Source of the DNA: Methanocorpusculum sp.
GTDB lineage: Archaea; Halobacteriota; Methanomicrobia; Methanomicrobiales; Methanocorpusculaceae
Assembly (NCBI GenBank): GCA_017622255.1
Contig: JAGARL010000312.1
Location: 1 to 11,034 of the forward strand
Length of the DNA stretch: 11,034 nucleotides
Reading direction: 5' to 3'
Numbering within the stretch: position 1 is the stretch's first letter; each line of letters opens with the position of its first letter. Under the pieces are notes generated by a model. The model was not told where the DNA came from, did not search any database, and saw nothing but the letters and a program-made list of their open reading frames with translations. Shown here piece by piece: positions 7,399 through 11,034 of the stretch. The position numbers were made by a program, and so were the translations under genes.

Positions 7399-7510
7399 AC
7401 GGTTCCTTAGTTAAATCTAAAGAAAAAGAAGATGCCGGCATACACGGTCTGTTCGAGTAGAGGGGTTGTGTATGCTTGCATCTGAATCACTATCATATTC
7501 TCAGAGAAAG

Positions 7511-7518
7511 TATTTATA
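7511..7518 (+). promoter_or_regulatory. TATA box of the secretion operon, readable on both strands
   Basis: TATTTATA is preceded by the purine-rich GAGAAAG, a reasonable BRE, favouring plus-strand use with a start near 7537-7542. On the minus strand the same bases read TATAAATA and could serve the symporter operon with a leader of about 170 bases. The wider non-coding stretch from 7318 contains, besides this box and the repeats listed separately, only very short open frames without ribosome binding sites. Confidence 0.55.
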
Positions 7519-7521
7519 GGT

Positions 7522-7566
7522 TGTCACACGTTGTCATGACACATGTTGACATGTTTGTTATTGTCA
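7522..7566. promoter_or_regulatory. TGTCA half-site array, probable operator
   Basis: Five copies of TGTCA occur in 45 bases: direct at 7522, 7532 and 7562, and inverted (TGACA) at 7537 and 7547. The copies at 7532 and 7537 form the 10-bp palindrome TGTCATGACA. Steps of 10, 5, 10 and 15 bases put most sites on one face of the helix. The array begins 3 bases after the TATA box and covers the predicted transcription start, where a bound protein would block RNA polymerase. The regulator is unknown. Confidence 0.55.
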
Positions 7567-9104
7567 CAAGCCCTTCCGGAAAAACAAAGAAAAATCAGGG
7601 ACACGCACGAACTCCTGAAAACACCATAATAGACAAACGGGAACAGCAGACCATAATTCGCACCCAATATGGGGTAAAATTAGTGATAATTCCACCAGAA
7701 TCCAAAAATAGATATAATTCTCGAGAGAACAACTCACCTGTGAAAAACGCTCGGAAGACACACTACATCGCAGATTCTCCAAAACTTACCCCGGGAGAAA
7801 CAGAACTCTGCAGACGTACCATACAGGACCTGCGAGTAAAGCTTTCCAAAGCGCCGCCGCCTGCATACACCGAAGAGGAAATCAGAAAAGCCGCAAAAGC
7901 ACTCCTGAAGAAATATAAAATCCCTCTCACCGAACAGGCAAAACAAAATATCCTCTATCACATACACGCGGCAATCTTTGGGTGGGGAAAACTCGAACCC
8001 CTGCGCCTCGACAAGGACATCGAAGACATATCCTGTGTCGGATGGGAATACCCCGTATACATCTACCACCGCATAGACAGAGACCAGGAAACAGACATCC
8101 GCTTCGAATCCTCCGAGGAACTTGACCGGACAATAGCTCTTTTCGCCCAAAAAGCCGGAAGACAGATATCCCGCACAAATCCCGTAATTGACGGAAGTCT
8201 GGAAGACGGAAGCAGAATCCAGATTACCTACGGAACAGCCGTCTCGCCGCGGGGCTCTGCTTTTACCATCAGAAAATTCAAAGACAACCCATACTCCGTA
8301 ATCGACCTCATCAAAAACCGCACCTTCACCGCGGAACAGATGACATACCTCTGGTTCGCGGTAGAATACGGGCACTCAATTCTCATCATCGGCAGTACCG
8401 CATCCGGAAAAACAACCACCCTGAACGCCGTAACCCAGTTCATCCCGCCGCTTTCCAAAATCGTCACCCTCGAAGATACCAGAGAACTCATGCTCTGCCA
8501 CGGAAACTGGCAGCCGTCGGTTGTCCCCCCGCAGGGAACAGCAAATGTAACACTCTTCGATCTGGTCACCGCCGCCATGCGGCAGCGTCCCGAATACCTC
8601 ATCGTCGGCGAGGTTCGCGGAAAGGAAACTGCCGCCATGTTTCAGGCAATAAACACCGGACACACCTCCTTTTCCACCTTCCATGCAGGAGATTTCAGAA
8701 ACGCAGTAAACCGTCTGGAAAACCCGCCGCTGAACATCCCGAAAAGCATGATTGAATCGCTTGATATCGTGCTCTCCCAGAACCGCTTTATCAAAAACGG
8801 GGAACAGATACGCAGAGGAACAGAAATCCTGGAACTCACCGGACAAAATGCAGACGGCTATGCAGTAAATACTGTCTTTTCCTACCGCGAGGATACAGAC
8901 ACCGCAGAATTTTCCGGCACAGCAAAAATCGCAGAGGAAATCTGCCGGAAAACCGGCATGACACACACAGAACTGCAAACAGAGGCAAAACGCAGAATCG
9001 CATTCCTGCACCATCTGTGTGACTGCGGCATTACTGACTTCATCCGGGTTTCCGAGGAGATTGAATCATACCGGAGGGGAGATGAACAAAGAGCAGAAGA
9101 TTGA
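7536..9104 (+). CDS. Type II/IV secretion system ATPase (GspE/TadA/VirB11 family)
   Basis: This cytoplasmic hexameric ATPase powers assembly of pilus- or archaellum-like filaments. From this start it has 522 residues. The N-terminal domain (about 110-250) precedes the motor domain, where Walker A GSTASGKTTT is at 286-295 (K292), the Asp box TLEDTREL at 311-318, Walker B YLIVGEVRG at 354-362 (E359), and the His box GHTSFSTFHAG at 375-385. All catalytic motifs are intact. The start is uncertain. ATG 7536 or 7551 lies beside the predicted transcription start and neither has a ribosome binding site. A GTG at 7740 follows a second TATA-like element and would give 454 residues. Codons between 7551 and 7740 are AT-richer than the rest (ATA, AAT, AGA and TTA are common), so the first 68 residues may be untranslated or poorly conserved. 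A TTG at 7476 would lie upstream of the promoter and is rejected. The gene overlaps the membrane-platform gene by 23 bases. Confidence 0.92.
   Translation: MTHVDMFVIVTSPSGKTKKNQGHARTPENTIIDKREQQTIIRTQYGVKLVIIPPESKNRYNSRENNSPVKNARKTHYIADSPKLTPGETELCRRTIQDLRVKLSKAPPPAYTEEEIRKAAKALLKKYKIPLTEQAKQNILYHIHAAIFGWGKLEPLRLDKDIEDISCVGWEYPVYIYHRIDRDQETDIRFESSEELDRTIALFAQKAGRQISRTNPVIDGSLEDGSRIQITYGTAVSPRGSAFTIRKFKDNPYSVIDLIKNRTFTAEQMTYLWFAVEYGHSILIIGSTASGKTTTLNAVTQFIPPLSKIVTLEDTRELMLCHGNWQPSVVPPQGTANVTLFDLVTAAMRQRPEYLIVGEVRGKETAAMFQAINTGHTSFSTFHAGDFRNAVNRLENPPLNIPKSMIESLDIVLSQNRFIKNGEQIRRGTEILELTGQNADGYAVNTVFSYREDTDTAEFSGTAKIAEEICRKTGMTHTELQTEAKRRIAFLHHLCDCGITDFIRVSEEIESYRRGDEQRAED
7709..7716 (+). promoter_or_regulatory. 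Second TATA-like element upstream of the ATPase core
   Basis: The bases around AGATATAA, within an A-rich stretch (7704-7719), resemble a TATA box. Transcription would start near 7738, immediately before an in-frame GTG (7740-7742) lacking a ribosome binding site, consistent with a leaderless shorter form. It could equally be chance in AT-rich DNA. Confidence 0.3.
9073..9081 (+). promoter_or_regulatory. Ribosome binding site deciding the TadC start
   Basis: GGAGGGGAG directly precedes the ATG at 9082. It is the strongest such site in the window and lies inside the ATPase coding sequence, so it fixes the start over the upstream in-frame ATG at 9019. Confidence 0.8.
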
Positions 9105-10554
9105 TGCGTCGCTGTTTGATGCCGTGCAGTATCTCCGGATTCTGCATCAGTGCGGGGCTGACCAGTATGATGCGGTAACATCTCTGGTACAGCATGCAGA
9201 AACAGCAGGCGATGCGGCACAGGCATTTTCCCAGGCGGTATCTGACACAAAACTTGGATACAGCATGTATGATGCGCTGATGCGCATGGGAGAAACGGCA
9301 CCTTCGAAAAAACTTCGGAACTTTGCCGCAGGATATGCAAAAGCAGTTCGGGCAACCGGTTCTGCGGATACCTTTCTTGCAGAGACAGCAGAGTCACTTG
9401 CAGAGGAACAGGAAATTGACCGCAAAAAGTATCTGGAGTCGCTAAACGTTGCCGGCGAAATCTATCTGATTCTCTTTACCGCAGCTCCGCTGTTTGCGGT
9501 AATTGCCGGAATGGTGCTTTCAATGATTGCAGATTTTCCGCTTTCCTGGCTGGAGTTCCTGCTCTATGCAGTGTTTCCGGCAGGAACACTTGCATTTCTG
9601 CTGCTGACGGACAATCCGAAGGATATGCGAAATGTCAAAAAACCGCAGGCAAACCTCAAAGAGGTTTTTCCGGTGAGTTCAGTCACGAAGACGCCGTACA
9701 CACCGTATCTTCTGCGCTATGACCGGAAAATGCGAAGGCAGGCTATTCTGCGGCATCCGATTCACTTCCTGACCGAAAAACCTGCGGCAGTCCTCCTGCT
9801 GAGTATCCCGGCAGGATTCGCCGCCAGCCTTCTAATCTCCGCCATGCCAACCCTGCAGGCAGCAGTCTTTGTACTTACCGCAGGGATACCGTATGCGGTA
9901 TTTATCTCCCGAAATCAGCGGATTCGCAGACAGTACTCCGAAGCACTTCCGGGATTCTGGCGAACACTGGGAAGTGCAGTATCACGCGGAATGACACTTG
10001 CAGATGCGGTATCATTTGCAGCAGAGGATACGGCATCCCCGCTGAAAAAGGAGATATCCTGCATGGCAGGAGAGATACGGCTTGGAGAACTCTGCAGAAA
10101 CACATTGGTACATTTTGCCAATCGTGTACAGCAGATTCCGGTAAACAGGGCAGTTGTTCTCATCTCTGAGTCTCTGCGGTTTTCCGCGGATGTATCGCCT
10201 GCACTGTTTTCTCTGGCAGAAGAGGGAAGACGGTCACTTCTCACAGCAGAAGCGCTGAGAAGCGGGATGTCCCTCTACTCTGCGGTTATCTATCTGGGAT
10301 ACGGAGTATATCTGTTTGTAACAGGAATTCTGCTTACCGTATTCCTGGATACCGCGGCATCATCAGGGACACTGAACTATACTGCGTTTTCGACGATTCT
10401 GCTGACAGCAGCCCTGCTCCATGCCATATGCTCCGGACTTGCGGCAGGAAAACTGGGAGAAGGGACAGCATCTGCCGGGGTGAAGCATATCTGTATTATG
10501 ACTGTGGTGTGGGTTGTGTTCTGTATCGGGATGAAGCTTACCGAGCTTCTGTAA
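9082..10554 (+). CDS. TadC/GspF-type secretion membrane platform protein
   Basis: This 490-residue inner-membrane protein is the platform partner of the upstream ATPase. It has two type II secretion F-like cytoplasmic helical domains, about residues 10-120 and 285-395, each followed by membrane segments. Hydrophobic stretches are near 125-150, 154-175, 233-252, 257-275, 398-421, 433-453 and 468-484. The double-domain plan and length match archaeal TadC/FlaJ-like proteins. The second domain carries the recognisable SEALPGFWRTLGSAVSRGMT (286-305), similar to the LP-x-x-L-x-x-[IL]-A-x-x-[IL]-x-x-G pattern of the family. The 23-base overlap with the ATPase gene implies translational coupling and a joint role in extruding a pilus-like filament. 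No pilin gene follows; the next gene lies on the opposite strand 9 bases away, so filament subunits must be encoded elsewhere. Confidence 0.9.
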   Translation: MNKEQKIDASLFDAVQYLRILHQCGADQYDAVTSLVQHAETAGDAAQAFSQAVSDTKLGYSMYDALMRMGETAPSKKLRNFAAGYAKAVRATGSADTFLAETAESLAEEQEIDRKKYLESLNVAGEIYLILFTAAPLFAVIAGMVLSMIADFPLSWLEFLLYAVFPAGTLAFLLLTDNPKDMRNVKKPQANLKEVFPVSSVTKTPYTPYLLRYDRKMRRQAILRHPIHFLTEKPAAVLLLSIPAGFAASLLISAMPTLQAAVFVLTAGIPYAVFISRNQRIRRQYSEALPGFWRTLGSAVSRGMTLADAVSFAAEDTASPLKKEISCMAGEIRLGELCRNTLVHFANRVQQIPVNRAVVLISESLRFSADVSPALFSLAEEGRRSLLTAEALRSGMSLYSAVIYLGYGVYLFVTGILLTVFLDTAASSGTLNYTAFSTILLTAALLHAICSGLAAGKLGEGTASAGVKHICIMTVVWVVFCIGMKLTELL

Positions 10555-10560
10555 AAAAAA
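10553..10560 (-). terminator. T8 run ending the CoA-disulfide-reductase-like gene
   Basis: On the minus strand, eight T (10560-10553) follow 4 bases after the stop of the rhodanese-containing gene and overlap the end of the convergent TadC gene. It is a good archaeal T-run terminator for the minus-strand gene; no equivalent T-run is seen for the plus strand. Confidence 0.6.
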
Positions 10561-10563
10561 GAA

Positions 10564-11034
10564 TCACTCCCCCTTCACGCACATACATGCGTTTGGAGAG
10601 TAACAGCCGCCGCAGTACACATACGAATAGAACTGGTATCCGCCGGATAAGTGGCTGCAGCGGATGCCGTGCGCCTGCAGGATTCTGCATGCGGCATAAC
10701 TTCGAACTCCGCTCTGGCAGTAGACGAAGTAGCGCTTTTCTGAATCGAGTTCGGCTATCCGCTCCCGCAATTCCGTCTGCGGCAGATGAAACGCACCCCG
10801 GATATGTCCTGCGGCGAACTCCTCTGCGGTTCTGACATCTAAGAGGACGGCATCTTCCATCTCCTGGATTTTGGGGATGATGTCATGATGGAACTGCACG
10901 ACAAGCCCGGTCCGGATATTTTCAATAACATATCCCGCATAGTTTACCGGGTCTTTGGCGGAGGAGTACGGCGGAGCATAGGACAAGTCCAGCGCTTCCA
11001 GATCAGCCGCAGTCATTCCCGCCTGCATGGCGGA
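10564..11034 (-). CDS. C-terminal part of a CoA-disulfide-reductase-like protein with rhodanese domain (5' end outside window)
   Basis: The last 156 residues are visible and the frame is open to the window edge; the ATG at 11026-11028 is internal. The first part, AGMTAADLEALDLSYAPPYSS and the AKDPVNYAGYV that follows, is the end of the FAD/NAD(P) reductase domain typical of CoA-disulfide reductases and related persulfide/polysulfide reductases. A rhodanese domain follows, with LLDVRTAEEFAAGHIRGA and the active loop CQSGVRS, whose cysteine can carry a persulfide. These enzymes use NAD(P)H to reduce CoA disulfide, CoA persulfide or sulfur species in the cytoplasm. The tail after the rhodanese fold (YCGGCYSPNACMCVKGE) has a CxxCx5CxC pattern that I do not know from the family and that could bind a metal or take part in thiol exchange. 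The flavin domain lies outside the window, so the specific substrate is open. Confidence 0.88.
   Translation of the reverse strand, partial: SAMQAGMTAADLEALDLSYAPPYSSAKDPVNYAGYVIENIRTGLVVQFHHDIIPKIQEMEDAVLLDVRTAEEFAAGHIRGAFHLPQTELRERIAELDSEKRYFVYCQSGVRSYAACRILQAHGIRCSHLSGGYQFYSYVYCGGCYSPNACMCVKGE

Noticed and set aside
7347..7460. Possible 37-residue plus-strand peptide in the divergent intergenic region
   Set aside because: No ribosome binding site, no plausible promoter upstream, hydrophilic low-information sequence, and it overlaps the inverted repeat.
7734..8375. Minus-strand open frame of 213 codons opposite the secretion ATPase
   Set aside because: The Cys/Phe/Val-rich translation has no recognisable domain, and the opposite strand encodes an ATPase with all motifs.
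8376..9014. Minus-strand open frame of 212 codons opposite the secretion ATPase
   Set aside because: Shadow of the ATPase motor domain; Cys-rich translation without any known motif.
9019..9081. Longer TadC start at the ATG at 9019
   Set aside because: No ribosome binding site there, it would lengthen the overlap with the ATPase gene, and a very strong site sits directly before the ATG at 9082.
1..11034. CRISPR arrays, transposons, tRNA or rRNA genes
   Set aside because: No regularly spaced repeats of CRISPR length, no transposase-like protein, and no tRNA or rRNA signature sequence was seen by eye; a covariance-model search was not possible.

Overview
The window looks like part of a euryarchaeal chromosome, most likely a methanogen of the Methanomicrobiales (Methanocorpusculum-like; inferred from gene content, not proven). 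The signs are a group II chaperonin (thermosome) with a GGM-rich tail, TTTATATA-type archaeal promoters, T-tract terminators, a methanogen-type sodium:solute symporter preceded by its roughly 40-residue accessory protein, and an archaeal GspE/TadC secretion pair. No RNA gene, CRISPR array, insertion sequence or phage gene was recognised.

Layout. At the left edge is the C-terminus of an unrecognised plus-strand gene (2-151). It converges, one base apart, on a minus-strand gene for a PH-like/disordered/SHOCT-like protein (153-1373). Upstream of that is the thermosome subunit (1501-3147, minus) with a clear TATA box. Next is a minus-strand two-gene operon: a protein of unknown function with an internal repeat (4601-5542) followed after one base by a dihydrolipoamide-dehydrogenase-like flavoprotein (3307-4599). 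Then comes a second minus-strand operon, the small accessory protein (7195-7317) overlapping the SSS-family symporter (5631-7205).

From about 7318 to 7535 or 7740 lies a divergent regulatory region. It holds a strong imperfect inverted repeat, a TATA box readable on both strands, and five copies of TGTCA placed largely at 10-bp steps over the predicted plus-strand transcription start. To its right are a GspE/TadA-type secretion ATPase (7536-9104, plus) and an overlapping TadC-type membrane platform protein (9082-10554, plus). These two would drive assembly of a pilus-like filament, but no pilin or prepilin peptidase is present here. The right edge has the C-terminus of a CoA-disulfide-reductase-like protein (10564-11034, minus): a rhodanese domain with an unusual cysteine-rich tail.

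How it fits together. Protein folding, a thiol/flavin redox enzyme with an unknown partner, sodium-coupled uptake and surface-filament assembly are separate transcription units. The most interesting parts are the TGTCA operator array in front of the secretion operon, the duplicated unknown protein coupled to the flavoprotein, the PH-SHOCT protein, and the CxxCx5CxC tail. Nothing here amounts to a demonstrably new system.
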